A stretch of DNA of 64,000 nucleotides, taken from positions 103,210 to 167,209 of the forward strand of contig NZ_JHZK01000006.1 in the NCBI RefSeq assembly GCF_000688515.1, given 5' to 3'. The stretch's first letter is position 1; every line of letters starts with the position of its first letter. Of this stretch, positions 1 through 9,128 are shown one piece after another. The notes under the pieces are model-generated. The model worked only from the letters and a program-made list of their open reading frames with translations, had not been told where the DNA came from and searched no databases. The translations under genes and the position numbers were made by a program. Origin of the DNA: Afifella pfennigii DSM 17143. Lineage in GTDB: Bacteria > Pseudomonadota > Alphaproteobacteria > Rhizobiales > Afifellaceae.

Positions 1-1284
1 CGCCTTTTGGCGGAGCGCGGCCATCCTGTCCGCCTTGCCCTGCTTGGCGCGCCTGAAAAGCTTGTCGGCGACGCCGCGTTGGCGGCTTCGCGCTGGCACG
101 GCGAGGTGGAGCCGCTGCGCCCCGATCTCGACCTTGAAGCCGAGCTCATCGTCGATGCGCTCTTCGGCGCCGGTCTCGCCCGGGAGCTGCGGGGGGAGGT
201 GGCGGCCCTCGTTGAGCGGGTGAACGCTTGCCGCGTGCCCGTGCTTGCCGTCGATCTGCCGAGCGGCATCGACGGGCGCACCGGCAAGGTGCGGGGCGCC
301 GCCATCCTTGCTGCGGAAAGCGTCACCTTCTTTCGCGCCAAGCCCGGCCATCTTCTGCTCCCCGGCCGGCTGCATGCCGGGCGGCTGAGCGTCGCCGATA
401 TCGGCATCCCGGACGAGGTTCTCCGCCCGCTCCGCATCCGCCTTTGTCGCAATGCGCCGCCGCTGTGGCGCGATGCGCTGCCCTGGCCGCAGCCCGGCGG
501 CCACAAATATTCCCGCGGCCACGCCGTCGTCGTTTCCGGACCGGCGCATCAGGCCGGCGCCGCCCGTCTTGCCGCGCGCGCCGCGCTGAGGATCGGCGCC
601 GGCCTGGTGAGCGTTGCCGCCGCGCCGGAGGCGGTGCCGGTCCTCGCCTCCCAGCTCACCGCCGTGATGATCAAGCCGGCCGCAGATGCCGCGGCCCTGG
701 CTGAGCTTCTTTCCGACACGCGGCTCAACGCCGTCCTCATCGGGCCGGGCGTCGGAACGGGCGATGCAACGCGCGCCAAGGTGCTCGCCTGCCTGGAAAG
801 CAAAGCGGCCGTTGTCCTCGACGCCGATGCTCTCACCAGCTTCGCGGCCGCGCCCGACCGTCTGTTCGCCGCCATCGCGAAGCGCGGCGCCCCTGCCATC
901 CTGACGCCGCATGACGGCGAGTTCGCGCGTCTGTTTCCCGATCTCGCCGACAACGAGGACAAGGTGGAGAAGGCGCGCCTGGCGGCCGCCCGCTCCCGCG
1001 CCATTCTTCTTTTGAAGGGCGCAGATACGGTCGTCGCCGCGCCGGATGGCCGCGCCAGCCTGTCCGCCGCGGATGCGCCGTTTCTCGCCACTGCCGGCAC
1101 CGGCGATGTGTTGGCCGGCATGGCGGCGGGCCTTGCCGCGCAGGCCATGCCCGCTTTCGAGGCCGCCTCGGCCGCCGTATGGATGCACGGCGAGGCGGCT
1201 CGCTCCTTCGGCCCGGGGCTCATCTCGGAGGATTTGGCCGATCTGCTTCCCAAAGTCCTCGCGGCGCTGGCGCCGCAAGGCTGA
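1..1284 (+). CDS. nnr: Bifunctional NAD(P)H-hydrate epimerase / ADP-dependent NAD(P)H-hydrate dehydratase (5' partial)
   Basis: Repairs hydrated NADH and NADPH: the N-terminal YjeF domain epimerises the S/R forms and the C-terminal ribokinase-like domain dehydrates them using ADP. The reading frame is open from base 1, so the true start and the glycine-rich beginning of the epimerase domain lie off the window. Visible are the epimerase motif DLPSGIDGRTG, the dehydratase stretch HKYSRGHAVVVSG, and the conserved ATP-site motif TAGTGDVLAGMAAGL near the end. It is followed by a candidate small RNA and tRNA-Leu. The identity is clear; only the 5' end is missing. Confidence 0.93.
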   Translation, partial: RLLAERGHPVRLALLGAPEKLVGDAALAASRWHGEVEPLRPDLDLEAELIVDALFGAGLARELRGEVAALVERVNACRVPVLAVDLPSGIDGRTGKVRGAAILAAESVTFFRAKPGHLLLPGRLHAGRLSVADIGIPDEVLRPLRIRLCRNAPPLWRDALPWPQPGGHKYSRGHAVVVSGPAHQAGAARLAARAALRIGAGLVSVAAAPEAVPVLASQLTAVMIKPAADAAALAELLSDTRLNAVLIGPGVGTGDATRAKVLACLESKAAVVLDADALTSFAAAPDRLFAAIAKRGAPAILTPHDGEFARLFPDLADNEDKVEKARLAAARSRAILLLKGADTVVAAPDGRASLSAADAPFLATAGTGDVLAGMAAGLAAQAMPAFEAASAAVWMHGEAARSFGPGLISEDLADLLPKVLAALAPQG

Positions 1285-1371
1285 GGACGGCGCTTCGGCG
1301 GACGCTCTCCGCCGTTAACCACGCGCTAACTGCGCCGTATCGTTAAGGCTGAGTTTACGCTATGAAGGTGG

Positions 1372-1474
1372 CACCGGAGCGGTCTGCCGCCATCGAGGCC
1401 CGGCGGCGAGACCGGAGACTTCAACTCACTGCACCGAATTCGACTTTAAGCCCTCTTCGGAGGGCTTTTCTTTT
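1372..1474 (+). ncRNA. Candidate trans-acting small RNA
   Basis: This non-coding stretch between nnr and tRNA-Leu has a bacterial sRNA layout. A strong stem (1381-1391 with 1402-1413, one bulged G) comes first, then about 34 unpaired bases, then a perfect 8-bp terminator hairpin with a U-rich tail. A -10-like CTATGA at 1360-1365 would place the transcript start near 1372; no good -35 box is visible. No ORF with a ribosome-binding site fits. The alternative is a simple 3' untranslated region of nnr ending in its terminator. The sRNA family was not identified. Confidence 0.4.
1448..1474 (+). terminator. Rho-independent terminator
   Basis: A perfect 8-bp stem (AAGCCCTC with GAGGGCTT) closes on a TTCG tetraloop and is followed by TTTTCTTTT. 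It ends transcription from nnr or from the candidate sRNA before the tRNA-Leu promoter. Confidence 0.85.
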
Positions 1475-1492
1475 GCGTGTTCCGACGCCACC

Positions 1493-1520
1493 TTGTGCGC
1501 CAAGATGGACATGATATAGA
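1493..1520 (+). promoter_or_regulatory. Sigma70-type promoter of tRNA-Leu
   Basis: TTGTGC (1493-1498) and TATAGA (1515-1520) are separated by 16 bp and lie about 40 bp before the mature tRNA, just after the preceding terminator. Confidence 0.5.
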
Positions 1521-1558
1521 GCCCCCGCCTTGGCAGGGCGCGCCGGCTCTGAGGAGTG

Positions 1559-1643
1559 GCGGGCGTGGTGGAACTGGTAGACACGCTTGGTTTAGGTCCA
1601 AGTGCCTAACAGCTTGGGGGTTCGAGTCCCTCCGCCCGCACCA
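1559..1643 (+). tRNA. tRNA-Leu (anticodon UAG)
   Basis: An 85-nt class II tRNA. The acceptor GCGGGCG pairs with CGCCCGC, the anticodon loop TTTAGGT holds TAG, a long variable arm is present, the T-loop is TTCGAGT, and the 3' CCA is encoded. Confidence 0.97.
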
Positions 1644-1743
1644 CACCGCCAAACCTTTCGCGGCACGGCCAGTCTCCAATTCAAGAAGCGGCCTATGGGC
1701 TGACAACGCGGCGAGATTCTCGCCCCACGATCGGGAAACGGAT

Positions 1744-3108
1744 ATGGAAATCAACGAGACCCTCTCCGAAGGCCTCAAGCGCGAGCTGCGTGTGACGGTG
1801 CCGGCGCACGAGCTCGACGAGCGGCTTGCCGAGCGGCTTCAGGAGCTGCGCGGGCAGGTGCAGCTCAAGGGCTTTCGGCCGGGCAAGGTGCCGACCGACC
1901 ATTTGAAGCGCCTCTACGGCAAGGCGGCCATGGCCGAGATCGTGGAGAAGATCGTCGCCGAGACCACCCGTAGCGCGCTCACCGAGCGCGGCGAGAAGGC
2001 GGCCATGCAGCCGCAGGTGGAGATGACGGAGGACGAGGCGGAAGCGAACGAAATCCTCGCCGCGCGCGCCGATCTCACCTTCACCCTCAATTACGAGGTC
2101 TTGCCCCAGTTCGAGGTGGTCGACATCAAGGGCGTCTGGATCGAGCGTCCCGTCGCCGAGGTCTCCGAGGAGGAGATCGAGGAGCGCATGCAGTCGATCG
2201 GCGAGAGCGGCCGCTCCTACGAGGCCGTCAAGCGCAAGGCGAAGGAGGGCGACCGCGTCACCATCGCCTATATCGGCAAGATCGACGGCGAGGCCTTCGA
2301 GGGCGGCACCGACGACAACACCCCGATCGTCATCGGCTCCGGCCAGTTCATCCCCGGCTTCGAGGATAAGCTGAAGGGTCTGAAGGAAGGCGACGAGAAG
2401 CCCCTCGAGGTGACCTTCCCCGAGAGCTACCCGGCCGCCCATCTGGCCGGCAAGGAGGCCGTCTTCGACGTCACCGTCAAGGAGGTGGCCGCGCCCCAGG
2501 AAATCAAGCTCGACGACGAATTCGCCCAGCGCCTGGGTGTGGAATCCATCGACAAGGTGCGCGAGGCGGTGAAGGCGCAGCTGGAGAGCGAGCACGGCTC
2601 GGCCACCCGCCAGGCGGTGAAGCGCCAGCTCTTCGACGCGCTCGACGACAAGCACGATTTTCCCTTGCCCGAGAAGCTGGTGGAGCAGGAATTCGACAAT
2701 ATCTGGCGCCAGGTGATGCACGACGTGGAGCATCACGGTCGCTCCTTCGAGGACGAGGGCACCAGCGAGGAGGCGGCCCGCGCCGACTACCGCAAGATCG
2801 CCGAGCGACGCGTGCGGCTCGGCCTCGTCCTGTCACGCATCGGTGAGGAGGCGAAGGTCGAGGTCACCGAGGAGGAGATGCAGCGCGCCCTCTACGATCA
2901 GGTGCGCCGCTATCCGGGCCAGGAAGAGCGCGTGGTGGAGCATTACCGCAACAACCCCGATGCGGTGCAGGCGCTGCGCGCGCCGATCTTCGAGGAGAAG
3001 GTGGTTGATTACCTCCTGGAGCTTGCCGATATCACCGACAAGACGGTGAGCCGCGAAGAGCTCTTCGCCGAGGAGGAAGAGGAAGAGCACCACCATCACG
3101 ATCACTGA
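1744..3108 (+). CDS. tig: Trigger factor (ribosome-associated chaperone / prolyl isomerase)
   Basis: Binds ribosomal protein L23 at the exit tunnel, shelters nascent chains and has FKBP-type peptidyl-prolyl isomerase activity. The start ATG at 1744 is chosen because the frame upstream runs through tRNA-Leu. It gives 454 residues, typical of the family. The ribosome-docking signature GFRPGKVP is at 43-50, the FKBP-like domain at about 165-250, and the helical chaperone arms follow. The C-terminus ends in six acidic residues and the histidine-rich tail HHHHDH. It heads the conserved tig-clpP-clpX-lon cluster. Confidence 0.97.
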   Translation: MEINETLSEGLKRELRVTVPAHELDERLAERLQELRGQVQLKGFRPGKVPTDHLKRLYGKAAMAEIVEKIVAETTRSALTERGEKAAMQPQVEMTEDEAEANEILAARADLTFTLNYEVLPQFEVVDIKGVWIERPVAEVSEEEIEERMQSIGESGRSYEAVKRKAKEGDRVTIAYIGKIDGEAFEGGTDDNTPIVIGSGQFIPGFEDKLKGLKEGDEKPLEVTFPESYPAAHLAGKEAVFDVTVKEVAAPQEIKLDDEFAQRLGVESIDKVREAVKAQLESEHGSATRQAVKRQLFDALDDKHDFPLPEKLVEQEFDNIWRQVMHDVEHHGRSFEDEGTSEEAARADYRKIAERRVRLGLVLSRIGEEAKVEVTEEEMQRALYDQVRRYPGQEERVVEHYRNNPDAVQALRAPIFEEKVVDYLLELADITDKTVSREELFAEEEEEEHHHHDH

Positions 3109-3132
3109 CCCTTGATCGGCCCCTTGATCGGC
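3109..3132 (+). repeat. 12-bp perfect tandem repeat after tig, followed by a hairpin
   Basis: CCCTTGATCGGC occurs twice head to tail directly after the tig stop codon. A 10-bp GC-rich hairpin follows at once (3131-3140 with 3144-3153). The hairpin could slow or end tig transcription, but no T-run follows it. Confidence 0.7.
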
Positions 3133-3230
3133 CGGCGACGCGGCGTCGCCGGCGCGCAATCGCCTGCGTCACCACATCGCGCCGCCGGGAGCGGCCAGAG
3201 GGCTTTCCTGTGGCCTTAACCCCGCCATGT

Positions 3231-3259
3231 TTGTCGGCGCTTGGTCAGATTGCTATGTG
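3231..3259 (+). promoter_or_regulatory. Possible clpP promoter
   Basis: TTGTCG (3231-3236), a 17-bp spacer and TATGTG (3254-3259) lie about 64 bp before the chosen clpP start. The match to consensus is moderate. Confidence 0.35.
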
Positions 3260-3322
3260 TTCTGCGCTCAAGCCGAATCGGTCCCCATTCCCGCGCGAAG
3301 GCGCGGCAAGCGAAGGCCTTTC

Positions 3323-3955
3323 ATGAAAGACCCTGTTGAAACCTATATGAACCTCGTGCCGATGGTGGTCGAGCAGACCAACCGGGGCGAGCGCGCTTAC
3401 GACATTTTTTCCCGTCTCCTGAAGGAGCGGATCATCTTCATTACCGGCATGATCGAGGATCACATGGCGACCCTCGTCTGCGCCCAGCTGCTTTTTCTGG
3501 AGGCGGAGAATCCGAAAAAGGAGATCGCCATGTACATCAATTCGCCGGGCGGTGTCGTGACCTCCGGCTTTGCGATGTACGACACCATGCAGTTCATCAA
3601 GCCGGCGGTTTCCACCCTGTGCATCGGCCAGGCGGCCTCCATGGGCTCGCTGCTCCTGTGCGCCGGTGAGAAGGATATGCGCTTTGCCCTGCCCAATGCG
3701 CGCATCATGGTGCATCAGCCCTCCGGCGGCTTCCAGGGCCAGGCCTCCGATATCGAGCGCCACGCCGAGGACATCATCAAAATGAAGCGTCGGCTCAACG
3801 AGGTCTATGTCAAGCATACTGGCCAGGACTACGAGACCGTTGAGCGCACGCTCGACCGTGACTATTTCATGACGGCGGAGCAGGCTCAGGAGTTCGGGCT
3901 GATTGACCGGGTTATGACCAACCGCGCCATGCTGGAATCGGCCGTGGAGGGCTGA
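3323..3955 (+). CDS. clpP: ATP-dependent Clp protease proteolytic subunit
   Basis: Serine peptidase forming the two-ring tetradecameric chamber that degrades proteins unfolded by ClpX or ClpA. ATG 3323 follows a GAAGG ribosome-binding site and gives 210 residues, the usual length. The catalytic triad is visible: Ser106 in GQAASMGS, His131 in MVHQPSGG and Asp180 in LDRDYFM. The substrate-pore motif [11 protein letters not shown] is at 72-82. It lies 150 bp upstream of clpX, its unfoldase partner. The frame is open for 32 codons further upstream, but that stretch lacks family similarity. Confidence 0.97.
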   Translation: MKDPVETYMNLVPMVVEQTNRGERAYDIFSRLLKERIIFITGMIEDHMATLVCAQLLFLEAENPKKEIAMYINSPGGVVTSGFAMYDTMQFIKPAVSTLCIGQAASMGSLLLCAGEKDMRFALPNARIMVHQPSGGFQGQASDIERHAEDIIKMKRRLNEVYVKHTGQDYETVERTLDRDYFMTAEQAQEFGLIDRVMTNRAMLESAVEG

Positions 3956-4104
3956 GGCGCCCCGATGGTCGAAGGTTGGAAGACGTTAAGTTTATCTTGA
4001 AACCGAATGGCCAAAGATGGTTCGATAAACGCTATGAGCCGGGTGCGGCGAAAGTCGGTGCCAGCCTGCGTTTGAACCGGACTGGCCGGCGGATGAGGTG
4101 ACCG

Positions 4105-5385
4105 ATGAGCAAGATCAGCGGTAGCAGCGGCGACAACAAGAACACGCTTTATTGCTCCTTTTGCGGCAAGAGCCAGCATGAGGTGCGCAAGCTTATCGCG
4201 GGGCCGACGGTCTTCATCTGCGACGAATGCGTTGAGCTGTGCATGGATATCATCCGCGAGGAGAACAAATCCTCGCTGGTGAAATCCGGCGATGGCGTGC
4301 CTTCGCCGCAGGAGATCTACAACGTTCTCAACGATTACGTGATCGGTCAGGAGGGCGCCAAGAAGGTGCTTTCGGTCGCCGTGCACAACCACTACAAGCG
4401 TCTGAACCACGCCGCCCGCAACAACGATGTGGAACTGTCGAAGTCCAACATCCTGCTCATCGGGCCGACGGGCTGCGGCAAGACCCTCCTCGCCCAGACC
4501 CTGGCCCGCATTCTCGACGTGCCCTTCACCATGGCCGACGCCACCACGCTGACGGAAGCCGGCTATGTCGGCGAGGATGTGGAGAATATCATCCTGAAGT
4601 TGCTGCAATCGGCCGATTACAACGTGGAGCGGGCGCAGCGCGGCATCGTCTATATCGACGAGGTCGACAAGATCTCGCGCAAATCCGACAACCCCTCCAT
4701 CACCCGCGATGTGTCGGGAGAGGGCGTGCAGCAGGCGCTTCTGAAGATCATGGAAGGCACCGTCGCCTCCGTGCCGCCGCAGGGCGGGCGCAAGCATCCG
4801 CAGCAGGAGTTCCTGCAGGTCGATACGACCAACATCCTCTTCGTCTGCGGTGGCGCCTTTGCCGGCCTCGACCGCATCATCTCCGACCGTGGCCGCAAGA
4901 CCTCCATCGGTTTCGGCGCCAAGGTGGCCTCGCCCGACGACCGCAAGGTGGGCGAGCTCTTCGCCCAGGTGGAGCCGGAGGACCTTCTGAAGTTCGGCCT
5001 CATCCCAGAGTTCGTCGGCCGCATGCCGGTGGTGGCGACGCTGGAGGATCTGGACGAGAAGGCGCTGGTCTCCATCCTGACGGAGCCGAAGAACGCCCTC
5101 GTCAAGCAGTACCAGCGCCTGTTTGAGATGGAGAATGTGGAGCTCACCTTCCACGAGGACGCCCTGACGGCGATTGCCAAGAAGGCGATCGAGCGCAAGA
5201 CCGGCGCCAGGGGCCTGCGCTCCATCATGGAGGCGATCCTCCTGGAGACGATGTTCGACCTTCCGGGCCTTGATGGCGTGGAGGAGGTGGTGATCTCCGC
5301 CGATGTCGTCGGCGGCAATGCCCGCCCGCTCTACATCTACTCCGAGCGTCACAGCGAGACCCAGAACGCCGGCCGCTCCGCCTAG
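4105..5385 (+). CDS. clpX: ATP-dependent Clp protease ATP-binding subunit ClpX
   Basis: AAA+ hexameric unfoldase that recognises degrons, such as ssrA tags, and feeds substrates into ClpP. The N-terminal zinc-binding domain has Cys17, Cys20, Cys39 and Cys42. Walker A GPTGCGKT is at 120-127 and Walker B reads IVYIDEVDK. The ClpP-docking IGF loop is visible as KTSIGFGAK, and the sensor 2 region as KTGARGLRS. At 426 residues it is full length. The 149-bp gap after clpP holds a long imperfect inverted repeat that may be regulatory. Confidence 0.98.
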   Translation: MSKISGSSGDNKNTLYCSFCGKSQHEVRKLIAGPTVFICDECVELCMDIIREENKSSLVKSGDGVPSPQEIYNVLNDYVIGQEGAKKVLSVAVHNHYKRLNHAARNNDVELSKSNILLIGPTGCGKTLLAQTLARILDVPFTMADATTLTEAGYVGEDVENIILKLLQSADYNVERAQRGIVYIDEVDKISRKSDNPSITRDVSGEGVQQALLKIMEGTVASVPPQGGRKHPQQEFLQVDTTNILFVCGGAFAGLDRIISDRGRKTSIGFGAKVASPDDRKVGELFAQVEPEDLLKFGLIPEFVGRMPVVATLEDLDEKALVSILTEPKNALVKQYQRLFEMENVELTFHEDALTAIAKKAIERKTGARGLRSIMEAILLETMFDLPGLDGVEEVVISADVVGGNARPLYIYSERHSETQNAGRSA

Positions 5386-5444
5386 CGCGGAGCCTGCCGC
5401 TCGCCGCCTGCAGCGAGGCATGCCCGGTCGCCCGCCCGCCCGCC

Positions 5445-5468
5445 AGCCCGGCCGCCAGCCCGGCCGCC
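5445..5468 (+). repeat. 12-bp perfect tandem repeat in the clpX-lon gap
   Basis: AGCCCGGCCGCC occurs twice in direct succession, preceded by a CGCC-rich run. The 255-bp clpX-lon gap is otherwise without recognisable genes. The repeat could arise by replication slippage. Confidence 0.6.
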
Positions 5469-5640
5469 AGGTTGACAAGGCGGGTGCTGCTCTCCACCTA
5501 CCTGACAACGCAGAGCGCTCGCCTCATCTGAGCTGGCCGCGAGCGCGCGGCGGCCTTGTCCACCGCAGCAGTGGCCCCCGAAGCGAGCATCCACTACACT
5601 GGGATTCGCCGGCCCGTCCGGCGAATGCGAAGGACTTCTT

Positions 5641-8070
5641 ATGACAGAACCCACAGGTTTCCTGGGATCGGCTGAAGGGAACGGGGTCTACCCCGTCCTT
5701 CCGCTTCGCGACATCGTCGTCTTTCCGCACATGATTGTGCCGCTCTTCGTGGGGCGGGAGAAGTCGATCAATGCGCTGGAAGAGGTGATGCGCGCGGACA
5801 AGATGATCCTGCTCGCCACGCAAAAGGATGCCGGCGACGAGGATCCCTCGCCCGAGCGGATCTACGAGGTCGGCACGCTGGCCACCGTGCTGCAGCTCCT
5901 GAAGCTTCCCGACGGGACGGTGAAGGTCCTGGTGGAAGGCAAGAGCCGCGCCGAGATCAAGCGCTTCTCCGAGCGCAAGGACATCTTCGAGGCCGAGGCT
6001 GAGGAGATCCCCGAGACCATTGGCGATGAGGTCGAGGTGGAGGCGCTGGCGCGCTCCGTCGTGGCCGAGTTCGAGAACTACGTGAAGCTCAACAAAAAGG
6101 TGAGCCCGGAGGTTCTGACGGCCATCGCCAATATCGAGGATTACGCCAAACTCGCCGATACCGTCGCCTCGCATCTGGCGATCCGCATCCCGGAAAAGCA
6201 GGAGATCCTGGCGCTCACCTCCGCGACCGAGCGGCTGGAGAAGGTGCTCGGGCTGATGGAGAGCGAGATCTCCGTCCTGCAGGTGGAAAAGCGCATCCGC
6301 TCGCGCGTCAAGCGCCAGATGGAGAAGACGCAGCGCGAGTACTACCTCAACGAGCAGATGAAGGCGATCCAGAAGGAGCTCGGCGATTCCGAAGACGGTC
6401 GCGACGAGTTGCGCGAGCTGGAAGAGCGCATCGCCAAGACCAAGCTCTCAAAGGAGGCGCGCGAGAAGGCCGAGGCGGAGATGAAGAAGCTCCGCCAGAT
6501 GAGCCCGATGTCGGCCGAGGCCACCGTCGTGCGCAATTATCTCGACTGGCTGCTGGGCATTCCCTGGGGCAAGCGCTCGCGCGTCAAGAACGACCTCGCC
6601 AACGCCGAGGAGGTTCTGGAATCGGACCATTACGGCCTGGAGAAGGTCAAGGAGCGCATCGTCGAATATCTCGCCGTGCAGAGCCGGGCGAACAAGCTGA
6701 AGGGGCCGATCCTGTGCCTCGTCGGCCCGCCCGGTGTCGGCAAGACCTCGCTCGGCAAGTCGATCGCCAAGGCCACGGGCCGCAATTTCGTGCGCATGTC
6801 GCTCGGCGGCGTGCGCGACGAGGCGGAGATCCGCGGTCACCGGCGCACCTATATCGGCTCCATGCCCGGCAAGGTCATCCAGTCAATGCGCAAGGCCAAG
6901 AAGTCCAACCCGCTCTTCCTTCTCGACGAGATCGACAAGATGGGCATGGATTTTCGCGGCGATCCTTCCTCCGCGCTTCTGGAGGTGCTCGATCCGGAGC
7001 AGAACGCCACCTTCATGGACCATTATCTGGAGGTGGAATACGACCTCTCCGACGTCATGTTCGTGACCACGGCGAACACGCTGAACATCCCGCCGGCCCT
7101 GATGGACCGGATGGAGATCATCCGCATCGCCGGCTACACCGAGGACGAGAAGATCGAGATCGCCCGGCGTCATCTCTTGCCGAAGGCGGAGAAGAATCAC
7201 GGCCTCAGGAAGGGCGAGTTCGCCATCGACGACGAGGCGCTGCGCACCGTCATCCGCCGCTACACCCGCGAGGCCGGCGTGCGGAACCTGGAGCGCGAGC
7301 TCGCCACCATCGCCCGTAAGGCGGTCAAGCGCCTTCTCATGGGCGAGGAGAAGACGATTTCCGTCACCGCCGACAATCTCGGCGATTTCCTCGGCGTGCC
7401 CCGCTATCGCTTCGGCGAGGCGGAGCGCGAGGATATGGTCGGCGTCGTCACCGGGCTTGCCTGGACGGAGGTCGGCGGCGATCTCCTGACCATCGAGGGC
7501 GTCATGATGCCCGGCAAGGGCAAGATGACCGTCACCGGCAATCTGCGCGACGTGATGAAGGAATCGATCTCCGCGGCGGCCTCTTATGTGCGCTCGCGCG
7601 CGGTCGATTTCGGCATCGAGCCGCCGCTCTTCGACAAGAAGGACATCCACGTCCACGTGCCGGAGGGCGCCACGCCCAAGGACGGGCCCTCCGCCGGCAT
7701 CGCCATGGTGACTGCCATCGTCTCCATCATGACCGGCATTCCGGTTCGCCGCGATGTCGCCATGACCGGTGAGATCACGCTGCGTGGCCGCGTCCTGCCC
7801 ATCGGCGGGCTGAAGGAAAAGCTTCTGGCGGCGCTCCGCGGCGGCATCAAGCGCGTCTTGATCCCGGAGGACAATGCCAAGGATCTCGCCGAGATCCCGG
7901 ACAACGTGAAAAGCGGCCTGGAGATCATTCCGGTCTCGCGCATGGAGGAAGTGCTCAAGCACGCCCTCATCCGCGAGCCGGAGGCTATCGAATGGACCGA
8001 GGTGGAGAGCGAGCCCAAACGCTCCGACGTTGCCGATGAGGAGGCCTCCACTGGCATGATTGCGCACTAA
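5641..8070 (+). CDS. lon: ATP-dependent protease Lon
   Basis: Homohexameric AAA+ serine protease that degrades damaged and short-lived regulatory proteins in the cytoplasm. At 809 residues it is full length. The N-terminal LonA substrate-binding domain begins with [15 protein letters not shown]. Walker [10 protein letters not shown] starts at 362. The proteolytic domain carries the Ser-Lys dyad, Ser684 in KDGPSAGI and Lys727 in GGLKEKLL, 43 residues apart as in E. coli Lon. It is followed by a terminator and hup, as in related alphaproteobacteria. Confidence 0.98.
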   Translation: MTEPTGFLGSAEGNGVYPVLPLRDIVVFPHMIVPLFVGREKSINALEEVMRADKMILLATQKDAGDEDPSPERIYEVGTLATVLQLLKLPDGTVKVLVEGKSRAEIKRFSERKDIFEAEAEEIPETIGDEVEVEALARSVVAEFENYVKLNKKVSPEVLTAIANIEDYAKLADTVASHLAIRIPEKQEILALTSATERLEKVLGLMESEISVLQVEKRIRSRVKRQMEKTQREYYLNEQMKAIQKELGDSEDGRDELRELEERIAKTKLSKEAREKAEAEMKKLRQMSPMSAEATVVRNYLDWLLGIPWGKRSRVKNDLANAEEVLESDHYGLEKVKERIVEYLAVQSRANKLKGPILCLVGPPGVGKTSLGKSIAKATGRNFVRMSLGGVRDEAEIRGHRRTYIGSMPGKVIQSMRKAKKSNPLFLLDEIDKMGMDFRGDPSSALLEVLDPEQNATFMDHYLEVEYDLSDVMFVTTANTLNIPPALMDRMEIIRIAGYTEDEKIEIARRHLLPKAEKNHGLRKGEFAIDDEALRTVIRRYTREAGVRNLERELATIARKAVKRLLMGEEKTISVTADNLGDFLGVPRYRFGEAEREDMVGVVTGLAWTEVGGDLLTIEGVMMPGKGKMTVTGNLRDVMKESISAAASYVRSRAVDFGIEPPLFDKKDIHVHVPEGATPKDGPSAGIAMVTAIVSIMTGIPVRRDVAMTGEITLRGRVLPIGGLKEKLLAALRGGIKRVLIPEDNAKDLAEIPDNVKSGLEIIPVSRMEEVLKHALIREPEAIEWTEVESEPKRSDVADEEASTGMIAH

Positions 8071-8089
8071 GTGCGCGAAAGTTTGGGAG

Positions 8090-8114
8090 CGGCCCGGAAC
8101 ATTCCGGGCCGTTT
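8090..8114 (+). terminator. Terminator-like hairpin after lon
   Basis: A perfect 10-bp stem (CGGCCCGGAA with TTCCGGGCCG) with a 2-nt gap is followed by TTTG. The U-tract is short, so the strength is uncertain. Confidence 0.6.
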
Positions 8115-8237
8115 GCCGTTCAAGAGCCCGAAAAAGCGCTGCTTTTTGAGGATTTCGATACTTTTCCGCGTGGGCGATCATACCGAAATGATAAGCTGCC
8201 GCACCGAATCGCTGGTCCACTTAAAGGGAGACTGATG

Positions 8238-8513
8238 ATGAATAAAGGCGATCTGGCTACTGCCGTGGCCGAGCAGACGAATCTGTCGAAAACGCAGGCC
8301 AGTGAGGCGGTAGACGCGGTGTTCGACAGCATCACCGACGCGCTGAAGAAGGGGCAAGAAGTGCGTGTCCTCGGCTTCGGCAATTTCTCCGTCTCGCATC
8401 GTGCAGCCAGCACCGGCCGCAATCCGCAAACGGGCGAGAAGATCGACATCAAGGCCTCCAAGCAGGCCAAGTTCAAGCCCGGCAAGGGCCTGAAGGATGC
8501 GGTGAACGGCTGA
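8238..8513 (+). CDS. hup: DNA-binding protein HU
   Basis: Small basic histone-like protein that bends and compacts DNA. The sequence has the complete HU fold: the N-terminal helices, GFGNFSVSHRAA leading into the DNA-gripping arm, and GRNPQTGEKIDI carrying the intercalating proline. Two ATGs lie in tandem (8235 and 8238). The second is chosen because it gives the canonical MNK start, 91 residues, and 7-nt spacing from GGGAG. Whether it works as a homodimer or with an IHF-type partner cannot be read from this window. Confidence 0.96.
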   Translation: MNKGDLATAVAEQTNLSKTQASEAVDAVFDSITDALKKGQEVRVLGFGNFSVSHRAASTGRNPQTGEKIDIKASKQAKFKPGKGLKDAVNG

Positions 8514-8593
8514 CGCCGGATCAGCTCTTCGGACGGGAGGGCGATACGGCCTCTCCCGCTTCCTTGCTGGCGGACGTCTCGTCAGCCGGCTTC

Positions 8594-8622
8594 TTGCCAG
8601 CGACCAGCCTGCCCTTTAGACG
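8594..8622 (+). promoter_or_regulatory. Probable promoter of tRNA-Val
   Basis: TTGCCA, a 17-bp spacer and TAGACG lie just upstream of the tRNA, with the expected transcript start a few bases before its 5' end. Confidence 0.4.
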
Positions 8623-8632
8623 GGGGCGGGGC

Positions 8633-8708
8633 GGGCGGTTAGCTCAGTTGGTAGAGCATCTCGTTTACACCGAGAGGGTCGGCAGTTCGAGCCTGTCACC
8701 GCCCACCA
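8633..8708 (+). tRNA. tRNA-Val (anticodon UAC)
   Basis: A 76-nt tRNA. The acceptor GGGCGGT pairs with ACCGCCC, the anticodon loop TTTACAC holds TAC, the T-arm contains GTTCGAG, and the 3' CCA is encoded. Confidence 0.97.
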
Positions 8709-8801
8709 CCATGACCGGCGCGTTTTGTGCGGGTCTGGTATGCTACGGCAAGGCAGTTTCCAGAAAACTTTGGAACCGCGCAGCAAGCTGCATCGCTTCG
8801 C

Positions 8802-8830
8802 TTGACAGGGTTCTCTGGCTGACCTATCTC
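8802..8830 (+). promoter_or_regulatory. Sigma70-type promoter of tRNA-Asp
   Basis: A perfect TTGACA -35 box, a 17-bp spacer and TATCTC lie about 50 bp upstream of the tRNA. This is one of the best promoter matches in the window. Confidence 0.6.
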
Positions 8831-8886
8831 GCCGTCGCGCCACACATTGCAGGACATCGCTTCCGGCAGTCGCAGGCGCCACCCGC

Positions 8887-8963
8887 GGGGGTGTAGCTCA
8901 GTTGGTTAGAGTGCCGGCCTGTCACGCCGGAGGTCGCGGGTTCGAGCCCCGTCACTCCCGCCA
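8887..8963 (+). tRNA. tRNA-Asp (anticodon GUC)
   Basis: A 77-nt tRNA. The acceptor GGGGGTG pairs with CACTCCC (one G-U pair), the anticodon loop CTGTCAC holds GTC, the T-loop is TTCGAGC, and the end GCCA is encoded. Confidence 0.97.
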
Positions 8964-9128
8964 TTTTCTCTCCATCGATAGCATCGGATCCGCCGTCTCG
9001 ACCGACGCCCGCAGCGCGGCTATGAGGGCGCGTCTCGCCGCCAGCGGCTTATCGCTCGCGATACGCACGTGCTGGCGCCCATGGCCGGCAAGTGTTTCCA
9101 TAGCCTCGCCAAAAACGAGGGAGGGAGC

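Noticed and set aside
3070..3105. HHHHDH tail as an engineered His-tag
   Set aside because: It is contiguous with a natural poly-Glu end and lies in an ordinary chromosomal cluster without vector sequence.
3996..4030. CTTGAAA before clpX as a heat-shock sigma32 promoter
   Set aside because: The -35-like element is good, but no matching -10 element is found at the expected 13-17 bp spacing.
5472..5500. TTGACA before lon as its promoter
   Set aside because: The -35 match is perfect but no acceptable -10 box lies 15-19 bp downstream.
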